Assembly (NCBI GenBank): GCA_964538455.1
Contig: CAZIDZ010000001.1
Coordinates: 191,836-255,835 of the forward strand
Direction: 5' to 3'
Origin: JAZDLX01 sp964538455
GTDB taxonomy: Bacteria; Electryoneota; Electryoneia; Electryoneales; Electryoneaceae
DNA length: 64,000 nt
Shown here: positions 17,960-25,911 of the stretch, one piece after another
How positions within the stretch are numbered: position 1 is the stretch's first letter
How the letters are laid out: each line of letters begins with the position of its first letter
Notes under the pieces: generated by a model
What the model was told of the DNA's origin: nothing
Seen by the model: the letters and a program-made list of their open reading frames with translations, nothing else
The model's database searches: none
Made by a program: the position numbers and the translations under genes

Positions 17960-19093
17960 ATGACGCAACGAGTGACTGTCGTTGAAGCGCAACAGGGAAA
18001 GACCTGCAAGGATTTCCTCGAAGTCCCTTTTATTATCCAGGGCAAGAATCCCATGTGGGTTCCACCGTTACGCGTGCAGGCGAAGGAGCTGTTCGACGAG
18101 AAGAAGAATCCCTGGTTCAAGCGCGGCAAGCTGCGCAAATTTGTGGCTTATGTAAATGGAAAGCCGGCTGGCCGGATAGCCGCGATCAAGGATGATGGTC
18201 ACAACCAGGAACACAATGCCAACGATGCGCACTTCGGCCATTTCGAATGTGTTGACGACGAAGAGGTTGCGAAGGCTCTGTTTGCAGAGGTTGAAAAAGC
18301 GGGAAAGGAATGGGGATTCGACAAAATGGAGGGACCTTTCAATCCCCATATCAATGAAGACATTGGCTTGCTCGTCGAAGGCTTTGACCAGCCTCCTCAG
18401 ATCATGATGCCTTACAACCCGCCTTACTACGAAAAGCTGATCCATGCGGCGGGATACCGGAAATCGATGGATCTCTTCACCTATAAGATCCACAAGGAGT
18501 GGATGTCCGAAAAGCTGAAGCGCGCCGCCGAGGTAATTCGGAAACGCAGCAAGGTGCGCTACCGCAAACTCAACATGAAAGCCTTCTGGGAAGACGCGGA
18601 AAGGGTGTTGAAGGTTTATCGCAAGGCCTGGGAGAAAAACTGGAACGCGGTCCCCATGACAGACGAGGAGTTCCATCACCTTGCGGTGAACCTGAAGCAG
18701 GCGGTCGATCCCGACCATGTTTTCTTTGCTGAAGATCCTGAAACCGGAGAAACGGTCGGCTTTTCCCTAGCGCTGCCGAACATCAACGAGGCGATCATCA
18801 AGATCCGGAATGGACGCCTTCTCCCCTTTGGCCTGCTCAGGCTGCTCTGGTACACGAGGCCGAAAGCGATCAAAAGCGTTCGTATCATCGTCATGGGGGT
18901 CCTGGAAGAATACCGGGGACGGGGGATCGACACGGTGTTCTACTATGACCATTTCAATGAGGCGCCGAAAAAAGGCGTTTTTGAGGGAGAGGCGGGGTGG
19001 ATCCTCGAAACCAATACGATGATGAATCGTGCAGCGGAGATGATGGGCGGAAGGCGAAACAAGGTTTATCGGATGTACGCAAAACCGCTCTGA
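17960..19093 (+). CDS. GNAT-fold N-acyltransferase of the bacterial ceramide synthase (bCerS) type
   Basis: A 377-residue cytosolic protein. The N-terminal FIIQGKNPMWVPPL (residues ~24-37), the following F...NPWFKRGKLRKFVAYVNGKPAGRIAAIKDDGHN and FGHFECVDD match the GNAT-like family that includes the Caulobacter bacterial ceramide synthase. A C-terminal GNAT-like segment is VMGVLEEYRGRGID (acyl-CoA pyrophosphate-loop pattern, ~311-324). The ATG at 17960 has GGAGG about 8 bases upstream. By family and context it would N-acylate 3-ketosphinganine, with acyl-CoA as donor. The family also has uncharacterised members, so substrate identity is inferred from the flanking SPT and CerR-like genes. Confidence 0.72.
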   Translation: MTQRVTVVEAQQGKTCKDFLEVPFIIQGKNPMWVPPLRVQAKELFDEKKNPWFKRGKLRKFVAYVNGKPAGRIAAIKDDGHNQEHNANDAHFGHFECVDDEEVAKALFAEVEKAGKEWGFDKMEGPFNPHINEDIGLLVEGFDQPPQIMMPYNPPYYEKLIHAAGYRKSMDLFTYKIHKEWMSEKLKRAAEVIRKRSKVRYRKLNMKAFWEDAERVLKVYRKAWEKNWNAVPMTDEEFHHLAVNLKQAVDPDHVFFAEDPETGETVGFSLALPNINEAIIKIRNGRLLPFGLLRLLWYTRPKAIKSVRIIVMGVLEEYRGRGIDTVFYYDHFNEAPKKGVFEGEAGWILETNTMMNRAAEMMGGRRNKVYRMYAKPL

Positions 19094-19213
19094 CAGTTGG
19101 GCCACATACTTTTCCTTTTATGATGCGACCTTTTTCCGGCTCGAGCGGTTAGAAGGACGATGACAGGTGATTAAAGAGATGTTTTGTGATTCCTGTACGG
19201 AAAATGGTCCACG

Positions 19214-20575
19214 ATGAATGCGAGCGTTCTCGTTACCGGTTCGAACGGATTCGTTGGGAGCCATATTGTTGATGCGCTGCTTCGCGAGGGGTATCACGTT
19301 CGCGCGGCGGTGCGCGCCACTTCCGACCTGACCTGGCTGGAGCGGAAGCCGGTCGAGAAAATAATTGCACCTCTTGATGATGCGAAGGCGCTGCGGAAAG
19401 CGGCCGACGGAGTGGACGCGGTGATCCACAACGCCGGAGTCGTCAGCCAACCCCACCGCTCTCTCTACTACCTGCACAACACGGAAGGCACCAAGACGCT
19501 TTTCAACGCCGTGGCGGATGCCGCCCCGAACCTCTCCCGCTTTGTTTTTATTTCAAGCCAAGCTGCAGGTGGGCCGACAACAGCGGGGCGGCCGCGCCGC
19601 GAGGATGACTTTGCCGTACCGCTTACTGATTATGGTCGCAGCAAACTGTTAGCCGAAGAGTGGTTGTTGCGAAAGCGCTCGCGTTTACCAGTGACCATCA
19701 TCCGTCCCCCTTCGGTGTACGGCCCGCGCGACAGGGCCTTCCTTCCGCTGTTCAAGATGATCGAAAAAGGCTGGTCTCCACGGCTCGGGCGAAGCAGTGA
19801 GCTGAACCTGATTCACGTTCAGGATCTCGCCCGGCAGGTGTTGGTGCAGATGACGCACCCGGCGGCTGTAGGCGAGCTCTTCCATGCGGCTCCTTTTGCG
19901 CCGGTCACCCACGAGCAGCTCGGCGACGTTATCGCCCACGTGCTCGGAGTAAGGGCGAAAAATCTCCCGGTGCCGACCGCTCTGTTCCGCAATGGCTATC
20001 CACTGGTCTATCCGCTGCTTAATACGATTGGCCAGGCGCCGTTTCGTCCCGACAAACTGCCCGATGTGCTGAGCCCGAGATGGACTGTCTCGGGTGATAA
20101 GGCGGCGGAACGTCTTGGGTTCGAGGGCAAGCTTCCTCTGCGTGCCGGGATCGGGCAAACTGTGGAGTGGTACCGCTGGAAAAGGTGGCTGACCACTCGC
20201 CGTGACAGGATGAAGCGTGGGGGGAACGGGGGAGTTCAGATGCGCCAGACCGCTGGGGGTCCGCGCCAGTACGATCCCTCTTGCGATCTCTGCGGGCTGG
20301 TTTTCGACGAAGAGGTTAAAACCCATAAGCACTACGAGGATGACCAGATTATGATCGTCGACTGCCTCATTTGCCAGGTGCCGATGGCGGTGCTGAAGGA
20401 GCACAGGGCGGCGTTCACCGAGGACGAAAAAAGCAGGCTGGAAAAGACGTTTTTTGACCTCTTCGGCGAAGACGGGTGTCCCGATTGGGAGCAGCGAAGG
20501 ATCCCCGAACACGCGCACGTGCACTTTCGTCAGTGCGGGATGCACGCCCCCTGGCAGCGGCGCCCGGAAGGGTAG
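19214..20575 (+). CDS. CerR-like extended SDR fused to a Cys/His-rich HIT-like domain
   Basis: A 453-residue two-part protein. Residues 1-~330 are an extended short-chain dehydrogenase/epimerase: TGSNGFVG (8-15) binds NAD(P), and YGRSK (Tyr140, Lys144) is the catalytic pair. In the context of SPT and a bCerS-like gene, this matches CerR, which reduces the 3-keto group of oxidised ceramide. After a Gly-rich linker, residues ~352-453 hold CDLC (Cys357, Cys360), DCLIC (Cys384, Cys387) and HAHVHFR (433-439). This resembles the HxHxH motif and zinc cysteines of HIT proteins. No stop separates the parts, but an internal ATG at 20240 has GGGGGAG five bases upstream and could yield the C-terminal domain alone. 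Confidence 0.75.
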   Translation: MNASVLVTGSNGFVGSHIVDALLREGYHVRAAVRATSDLTWLERKPVEKIIAPLDDAKALRKAADGVDAVIHNAGVVSQPHRSLYYLHNTEGTKTLFNAVADAAPNLSRFVFISSQAAGGPTTAGRPRREDDFAVPLTDYGRSKLLAEEWLLRKRSRLPVTIIRPPSVYGPRDRAFLPLFKMIEKGWSPRLGRSSELNLIHVQDLARQVLVQMTHPAAVGELFHAAPFAPVTHEQLGDVIAHVLGVRAKNLPVPTALFRNGYPLVYPLLNTIGQAPFRPDKLPDVLSPRWTVSGDKAAERLGFEGKLPLRAGIGQTVEWYRWKRWLTTRRDRMKRGGNGGVQMRQTAGGPRQYDPSCDLCGLVFDEEVKTHKHYEDDQIMIVDCLICQVPMAVLKEHRAAFTEDEKSRLEKTFFDLFGEDGCPDWEQRRIPEHAHVHFRQCGMHAPWQRRPEG

Positions 20576-20636
20576 TGGGACCATTGCCGGCAGTCAATCC
20601 AAACACGCATTGCGCCCTTAAACCGCTTAGCCACGA

Positions 20637-21839
20637 TCAGGTGACCGGTGGCACGCGTGCGTCTTTCCAGCGGATGGCGGCCCGCTTTCGCAGTACGCTG
20701 ATGATAAGCAGCAGGGAAGCGAGCAAACCCGCGGAGGCCGCGGCCGGGAACGCCGCGGGGTAGCCGAATTTCTCCGCGAGCACCCCGAAGAGGTAGGCCG
20801 TTGTCATTGTCGATACGTCCATCATCCCCGTCAACATCGCGATTACGGACCCTCCCGCTCCGGCCGGGGCGAGCCCGTACGCAAGCGCATTCACTGCCGG
20901 GAATGCTAGCCCGTGAGCGAGCCCCGCGAGCACGCCGGCCAGCACGACCACCCCGGTGCTGTGCGCGAGGAAAAGGGTTGTCATCGCCATTCCATACACG
21001 AAAAAGGAGGGGATCAGCACCCTCCGCAGGCCGAAGCGGTCTCCCCATTTTCGTCCCAACAGACGGATGCCCATTCCACCGGTGGCGTAGCCGGTGAAAT
21101 AGAGCCCGAACCGGGCGATCTCCCGGCCTCGCGCCATCGGCCCGAGGAATGCGGGCGGCGTCGAGTAACAGGCGGAGAGGAGAAAGGCCAGGGCAAACAC
21201 CAGCCACAACGGACGTGACCCCAGCAACTTGACCGCGCCCGTGAGCGTCGGCGGCTCCGATTTTTCCTCACGGGAGGGCTGCCTGGAGACCAGCGCGAGA
21301 GTGGCTCCGACCAGGCCAAAAAGAGTGACCATCAGGAAGAAAGGCCCCAGTCCGAAACGGTCAAAGACTTCCTCCCCCGCCACGGGGCCGAGCAGGTTCG
21401 CCATCAACCCGGAAAAGCCATACATCGCAATTGCTTCGTTTCTCCTTCCCTTGGGAGCGCTTTGTGCAGCCAAAGTAAAGAATGCGGAAAAGTGGGCTCC
21501 GTAGCCGAAACCATGAACGAGGCGCAACATCCAGACGGCGGGGACAAGCCCCTGGTCCAGCAACGCCCAATAGCCGAGGGAGGGAAGCGCCATGCTCAGG
21601 CTGCCGATCAGCAGCACGGGCCTGGTCCCCCAGCGGTCGAGCATCCATCCGATCAGGGGGCGGGCGACGACAGCGGCGAGGCTGGCGGTGGCCATGAAGG
21701 CTCCAACCGTCTCGGCGGTGCCGCCAGTGTGTTTGACGTAAAGCGGATAGATGGCGTTGTTGGTGAAATTCAGCGCCATGAAAAAATTGTAGCTGAATAG
21801 TACGACGAAAGATTTTGTGTAGAGTTTCTGAGGAGCCAT
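20637..21839 (-). CDS. Major facilitator superfamily transporter
   Basis: A 400-residue, roughly 12-helix inner-membrane transporter. The loop 2-3 MFS signature appears as GWMLDRWGTRPVLL near residue 65, and a related GRKWGDRFGLRRVL at the start of the second half. The ATG at 21839 has GAGG five bases upstream; longer in-frame sequence upstream runs antisense through the acyl-CoA synthetase and is not coding. It is divergent from the synthetase and convergent with the SDR, so it sits inside the putative sphingolipid cluster. A lipid or lipid-precursor substrate is possible, but a drug or sugar exporter is equally compatible. Confidence 0.85.
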   Translation of the reverse strand: MAPQKLYTKSFVVLFSYNFFMALNFTNNAIYPLYVKHTGGTAETVGAFMATASLAAVVARPLIGWMLDRWGTRPVLLIGSLSMALPSLGYWALLDQGLVPAVWMLRLVHGFGYGAHFSAFFTLAAQSAPKGRRNEAIAMYGFSGLMANLLGPVAGEEVFDRFGLGPFFLMVTLFGLVGATLALVSRQPSREEKSEPPTLTGAVKLLGSRPLWLVFALAFLLSACYSTPPAFLGPMARGREIARFGLYFTGYATGGMGIRLLGRKWGDRFGLRRVLIPSFFVYGMAMTTLFLAHSTGVVVLAGVLAGLAHGLAFPAVNALAYGLAPAGAGGSVIAMLTGMMDVSTMTTAYLFGVLAEKFGYPAAFPAAASAGLLASLLLIISVLRKRAAIRWKDARVPPVT

Positions 21840-21895
21840 CCCGTCCTCAATTTCGGGCGCTTCGAGATTTTCCGCCGCAGCAAGGATGAAAAATA

Positions 21896-21914
21896 TATGT
21901 AATTGAGTTACATA
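21896..21914. promoter_or_regulatory. Inverted repeat in the divergent MFS / acyl-CoA synthetase region
   Basis: TATGTAA-N5-TTACATA is a perfect 7-base-pair dyad with a 5-base spacer. It lies 57 bases before the MFS start and 184 bases before the synthetase start. The size and symmetry fit a dimeric regulator operator such as TetR/FadR-type, but no regulator gene is adjacent. Confidence 0.4.
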
Positions 21915-22097
21915 AGGGAAAAGTCGGCTCCAGCGATTTTTTGGAGCTGTTCGAGTGTTCTGTTGACCTTTCCGGCCCGCTCCTCCATTTTGAGCCCACT
22001 GAACGAAAAACGGACAAGAAATTACCTCCCGAGCGTGTGCTTTGGTCTTGTGGCCGTTCCGGGTGTTCGGGCGGATTACTGAAGAAGGAGATGGCTC

Positions 22098-23846
22098 ATG
22101 GACATGAGCGTTTACTGGGATAAGCTTCGACCGGACAGGGGGGTGTTTCCGCTCAGCGAGCTGGCCAGGCGCAGCTACGAGGCTTTCGGGGACATCCCGG
22201 TGATGCGCACCTGGAACGGAAAGGACGGATACGACGAGATCACGTATGGCACGCTGGTTGAAAGAGTGGAAGCCGTCGCACGATGGTTGATTGACCGCGG
22301 CGTCAAGTCCGGCGATCGTATCGCGGTGCTTGGTGAGAACCGCCCTGATTGGGCGACCGCCTACCTCGGGATTCAAGCGTCGGGAGCCATTACGGTTCCT
22401 TGCGACAGCCTGATGCCAGCTGCGGGAATCAGGCACATCCTCTCCGACTCGGCATCGCGCATCCTGTTTGTCTCGGGGAAATTCGCCGATATGGTCGAAG
22501 AGATGGCGTCGATCAAGACGCTGGAAGACCTTGTCTGCTTTGACGTAAAGAAGCCCTGTGTGAAAATTCCCTTTGCGGAAGTGCTCGAACTCGGCGGGAA
22601 GAGCGAGACGGAGCTGCCGAAACGCGAGCTTGACGAGATGGCCGCCATCCTCTATACGTCCGGAACCACTGGCCACAGCAAGGGAGTGATGCTCAGCCAG
22701 ATGAACATCGCCTCGAACGTTGCCACCGCGAGCCGGATTCTCGATATCGGACCGGGCGACACGTTCCTTTCGGTGTTGCCTATACACCACAGCTTCGAAG
22801 CCACCGCGGGATTTCTGCTGCCGATTTATTGTGGCGCCAGCATCACTTATGCCCGCTCGCTGAAATCGGCGGAGATCGTTGAGGATATTCGGAACACAAA
22901 CGTGACGTTGATGGTCGGCGTTCCGCTGTTGTATGAAAAAATGATGCAGGGGATCCAGCGCAAGCTGAAGCAGTCTGGCAAGGACAAGTTGGTAAACGCG
23001 CTGATGGGCGTTGCGAAAGCGGGCGAGACGGTCGGCCTGAAACTCGGCAAGCCGCTGTTCAAGAGCCTGCGGGACAAGGCCGGTCTCAGCTCGGTGCGCA
23101 TTTTCGTCTCCGGTGGCGGTCCGCTCGATCCGCCGGTGGCCTATTTCTTCAACCGGCTCGGCCTGCTGCTCTTTCAGGGGTACGGCTTGACGGAAACCAG
23201 CCCTGTCACCCACGTGAACCTGCCGTTTAAGATCCGTCATGAGTGCGTGGGGCCGCCGGCTCCGGGAGTCGAGTGCATGCTGATCGATGTGAACGACCAG
23301 GGAGTGGGCGAGGTCTGCGTCAAGGGACCCAACATCTTTCAGGGGTACTACCGCAACGAGAAGGCGACAAAAGAGGTTTTCACCGAGGACGGCTGGTTCA
23401 AGACCGGTGACCTCGGCATCATTCACCCGGACGGATACCTTCAGATTACGGGGCGTGCGAAAAACATGCTGGTGACTTACGGTGGAAAGAACGTCTATCC
23501 GGAGGAGATTGAATTCCACCTGAACCGCAACCGCTTCATCCTTGAATCGCTGGTGCTCGGCATCCCCCGCGAAAAGGGAATGGGGGACGAGGTCGCGGCC
23601 ATGATCTACCCCGATTACGAACAGCTTGACCTGTATTACGAAGAGAAGGGGTTCAAGCCGTCGGAGGAAGACGTCTTCAAATTCCTCAAGCAGCAGGTTA
23701 AGGAGGCGCAGAAAGAGTTGGCCGACTACAAAAGGATCAAGACGTTCCGGATTGTGGAAGAGGAATTCCAGAAAACGTCGACAAAGAAGATCAAACGTTT
23801 CCTGTACAGCGGCGAGATGGTGAAACTCAACTCGGAGATGGTCTGA
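22098..23846 (+). CDS. Long-chain fatty acid-CoA ligase (AMP-binding)
   Basis: A 582-residue ANL-superfamily adenylate-forming enzyme. Motifs are YTSGTTGHSKG (186-196, phosphate loop), GYGLTETSPV, WFKTGDLG and TGRAKNMLVTYGGKNVYPEEIE, and the C-terminal lysine region KTSTKKIKR. It activates fatty acids to acyl-AMP and then acyl-CoA (or acyl-ACP). The ATG at 22098 has AAGGAG 8 bases upstream. In this cluster it may supply acyl donors for SPT and the bCerS-like acyltransferase; Caulobacter has an acyl-CoA/ACP synthetase in the equivalent place. Its stop overlaps the next start by one base, so they are coupled. Confidence 0.88.
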   Translation: MDMSVYWDKLRPDRGVFPLSELARRSYEAFGDIPVMRTWNGKDGYDEITYGTLVERVEAVARWLIDRGVKSGDRIAVLGENRPDWATAYLGIQASGAITVPCDSLMPAAGIRHILSDSASRILFVSGKFADMVEEMASIKTLEDLVCFDVKKPCVKIPFAEVLELGGKSETELPKRELDEMAAILYTSGTTGHSKGVMLSQMNIASNVATASRILDIGPGDTFLSVLPIHHSFEATAGFLLPIYCGASITYARSLKSAEIVEDIRNTNVTLMVGVPLLYEKMMQGIQRKLKQSGKDKLVNALMGVAKAGETVGLKLGKPLFKSLRDKAGLSSVRIFVSGGGPLDPPVAYFFNRLGLLLFQGYGLTETSPVTHVNLPFKIRHECVGPPAPGVECMLIDVNDQGVGEVCVKGPNIFQGYYRNEKATKEVFTEDGWFKTGDLGIIHPDGYLQITGRAKNMLVTYGGKNVYPEEIEFHLNRNRFILESLVLGIPREKGMGDEVAAMIYPDYEQLDLYYEEKGFKPSEEDVFKFLKQQVKEAQKELADYKRIKTFRIVEEEFQKTSTKKIKRFLYSGEMVKLNSEMV

Positions 23847-24661
23847 TGAACACGAATGGAAGGGGGAGGGCTGCCGTGCCGCTCGCTGTACTGGCGGTGC
23901 TGCTGCTCGCTTTTGTGTTTGTGCTGGCGGATGATTTTGTTCCTGTGGGCCGCATGGACGTTGACAAGGCGCAACAGATCGCCGATTCCACGGACGATCC
24001 CCTGGTGGCGGCCGACGCTTTGAACGAAGCCTGGCTGAACGAGGAAGCGCTGCAGCGGCTCGAGCAGTCCGGACGCACGGATGCGGAAGTGCTCTGGAGG
24101 GAATCGCGCAGCCGGGTGAACATCGGCGAAAATTTTGAAGAGAAGGATGAACGCGCGGAGCCGTACTTCCTTCAAGGGCTTGACGAGGCGGAGAAGGCCG
24201 CTGAATTGGCTCCCGGGAACGCCGATGCGGAATTGATGATTGCCATCTCCGCCGGCCGTGTCGCGCTGCTGCGCGGTCCGTTCAAGGCGGTTGGGTTGGT
24301 CAAGAAGGCGTACCACGCCGCCCATCTGGCAACGACACTCAGCGACTCGATACCGGTTGCCTACTACGTCATCGGCAGGACGCACAAGAAGCTGATGGAG
24401 AAGCCGTACATCGTGCGCAAGCTAGCCGGGCTTGGCTTCGCCTCCGCCGATTCGATCCCCATTTACTTCGAGAAGGCATTGGAGATCAGCCACGGCAACA
24501 TGGTCCAGTGTCACGTCGAGTACGCGGACTACCTGTTGAACGAAAAGAAAGATGTGGATGCGGCACGGCAGCAGCTCGAGGCGGCCCTCGCCCTCCCGAT
24601 CCGCGACGAGCAGGACCCGAAAGCGATCGAGCGGGCGAAGAAGATGCTCGCGGAGATGTAA
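23846..24661 (+). CDS. Membrane-anchored TPR-like protein
   Basis: A 271-residue protein with an N-terminal signal-anchor (VPLAVLAVLLLAFVFVLA). Alpha-helical repeats follow: ADALNEAWLNEEALQRLEQS, EPYFLQGLDEAEKAAELAPGNADAE and IPIYFEKALEISHG read as TPR-like units. The arrangement resembles TatT/RMDN-type TPR proteins of the cell envelope. It overlaps the acyl-CoA ligase stop by one base and ends in a strong terminator, so it is the last gene of that operon. A role with the lipid pathway is suggested only by coupling. Confidence 0.7.
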   Translation: MNTNGRGRAAVPLAVLAVLLLAFVFVLADDFVPVGRMDVDKAQQIADSTDDPLVAADALNEAWLNEEALQRLEQSGRTDAEVLWRESRSRVNIGENFEEKDERAEPYFLQGLDEAEKAAELAPGNADAELMIAISAGRVALLRGPFKAVGLVKKAYHAAHLATTLSDSIPVAYYVIGRTHKKLMEKPYIVRKLAGLGFASADSIPIYFEKALEISHGNMVQCHVEYADYLLNEKKDVDAARQQLEAALALPIRDEQDPKAIERAKKMLAEM

Positions 24662-24681
24662 ACCACGCTCTTGTGGGGATG

Positions 24682-24720
24682 AAGAAGCCCTCGAACCGGA
24701 GTTCGAGGGCTTCTTGTTTA
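24682..24720. terminator. Bidirectional terminator
   Basis: A perfect 14-base-pair stem AAGAAGCCCTCGAA/TTCGAGGGCTTCTT (24682-24695 with 24702-24715) followed by TTT-rich sequence on plus, with an A-containing mirror on the other side. It lies between the converging ends of the TPR gene (plus) and the M20 peptidase (minus), 20-30 bases from each. Confidence 0.88.
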
Positions 24721-24744
24721 CTTCATTGCGCGTGAAGGAGCGGA

Positions 24745-25911
24745 TCAGGAAACAGCCCCTTTCGCGTGCGTGGTGACAATTGTTGAGATCAACCGGACGG
24801 CGTCTTCGAGCACCGGGATCCGGATGGATTCTTCGGTGGAATGAACCGCCTCCATGCCCACCCCGAGCACGAGGCAGGGAATGCCCTTGTGCGAGAGCAC
24901 GCTGCCGTCTGTCCCGCCGCCTGAGATTTTAGTTTCCATCTCTCCCCAACCAAGCGCCTTGCCGGCGGCCATCGTCAGCTTTACGGGGTAGTCTTCGATC
25001 GAGAAGCGGACGGCCTTGTAATCGTCCTCCCGCACAGATTCGAAACGCGGGAGATCGGTGCCGGATTTCTTCCGCCAGGCGGCGCAAATCTCTTCAAAGC
25101 AACCGTCCATGTGTTTCACCTGCTCTTCGAGCTTCTTGGGATCGTGGCTGCGGGCTTCGGCCTTCATCATCACTTTTTCGGTGATGATGTTGGTCGCCAC
25201 ACCGCCCTGGATCACGCCGACGTTGGCGGTGGTCTCCTCGTCGATGCGGCCGATGTTCATTTTAGCAATTGCCTCCGAGGCAACCTTGATCGCGCTGATC
25301 CCCTTTTCCGGCTCCACTCCGGCGTGTGAGGCTTTCCCGTACACGGTGTACTCGAGGCGGACGGCGCTGGGGCTGCCGACAGTCAGGCTGTGAGGATCAT
25401 GGTCATCGAGGATGAAACCGACTTTGGCGCGGAAGGCAGTGGTGTCCACGGTTTTTGCGCCGAGCAGGCCGATCTCTTCGCAGATGTGGATCGAAAATTC
25501 CAGGTCGGGACGGGGGATGTCCGGCTGTGCCTTGGCCATCCGTGCGAGCTGCAGGATGCAGGCAAGACCGGCCTTATCGTCGGAGCCGAGGATGGTGTCT
25601 CCGGAGGATCGGATTACGTCCCCATCGCGGACCGGTTTGATCCCGCGAGCCGGTTCGACTGTGTCCATGTGCGAGCTGAAGAGCAGCGGGTCGGCGCTGG
25701 TGTTGCCCTTCAGCGTGACACGGAGATTTCCCGCGTTCCCCCCAACCGTTTCGCCAGCCTTGTCTTCGCTGACGTCACAGCCCAGTTCAGTGAATTTCGC
25801 GGTCAGCCAATCGGCCATCGCGCGTTCGTCCTTGGAAGGGCTGTCGATCTGAACCATGGTCAGGAAATCGTCCAGCAGCTCGTCTTTCAAGATTGCGTAA
25901 CTGTCGTTCAT
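24745..25911 (-). CDS. M20-family metallopeptidase, peptidase T-like
   Basis: A 388-residue co-catalytic zinc peptidase, probably an aminotripeptidase or dipeptidase. Metal and catalytic motifs are in order: SSHMDTV, ILGSDDKAG (bridging Asp), ICEEIGLLGAK (catalytic and ligand Glu), the dimerisation-domain SHAGVEPEKG, and a C-terminal VHSTEESI with the last His ligand. It is cytosolic, with no signal peptide. The ATG overlaps the mtaB stop by four bases (ATGA), indicating translational coupling. Confidence 0.88.
   Translation of the reverse strand: MNDSYAILKDELLDDFLTMVQIDSPSKDERAMADWLTAKFTELGCDVSEDKAGETVGGNAGNLRVTLKGNTSADPLLFSSHMDTVEPARGIKPVRDGDVIRSSGDTILGSDDKAGLACILQLARMAKAQPDIPRPDLEFSIHICEEIGLLGAKTVDTTAFRAKVGFILDDHDPHSLTVGSPSAVRLEYTVYGKASHAGVEPEKGISAIKVASEAIAKMNIGRIDEETTANVGVIQGGVATNIITEKVMMKAEARSHDPKKLEEQVKHMDGCFEEICAAWRKKSGTDLPRFESVREDDYKAVRFSIEDYPVKLTMAAGKALGWGEMETKISGGGTDGSVLSHKGIPCLVLGVGMEAVHSTEESIRIPVLEDAVRLISTIVTTHAKGAVS

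Noticed and set aside
21897..21908. 12-mer ATGTAATTGAGT also present at 53599-53610, considered as a shared operator
   Set aside because: In 64 kb many 12-mers recur by chance, and the second site does not keep the dyad symmetry of the first.
21840..23519. Large minus-strand N-terminal extension of the MFS gene
   Set aside because: It is antisense to the acyl-CoA ligase. The transporter has a good start and ribosome binding site at 21839.
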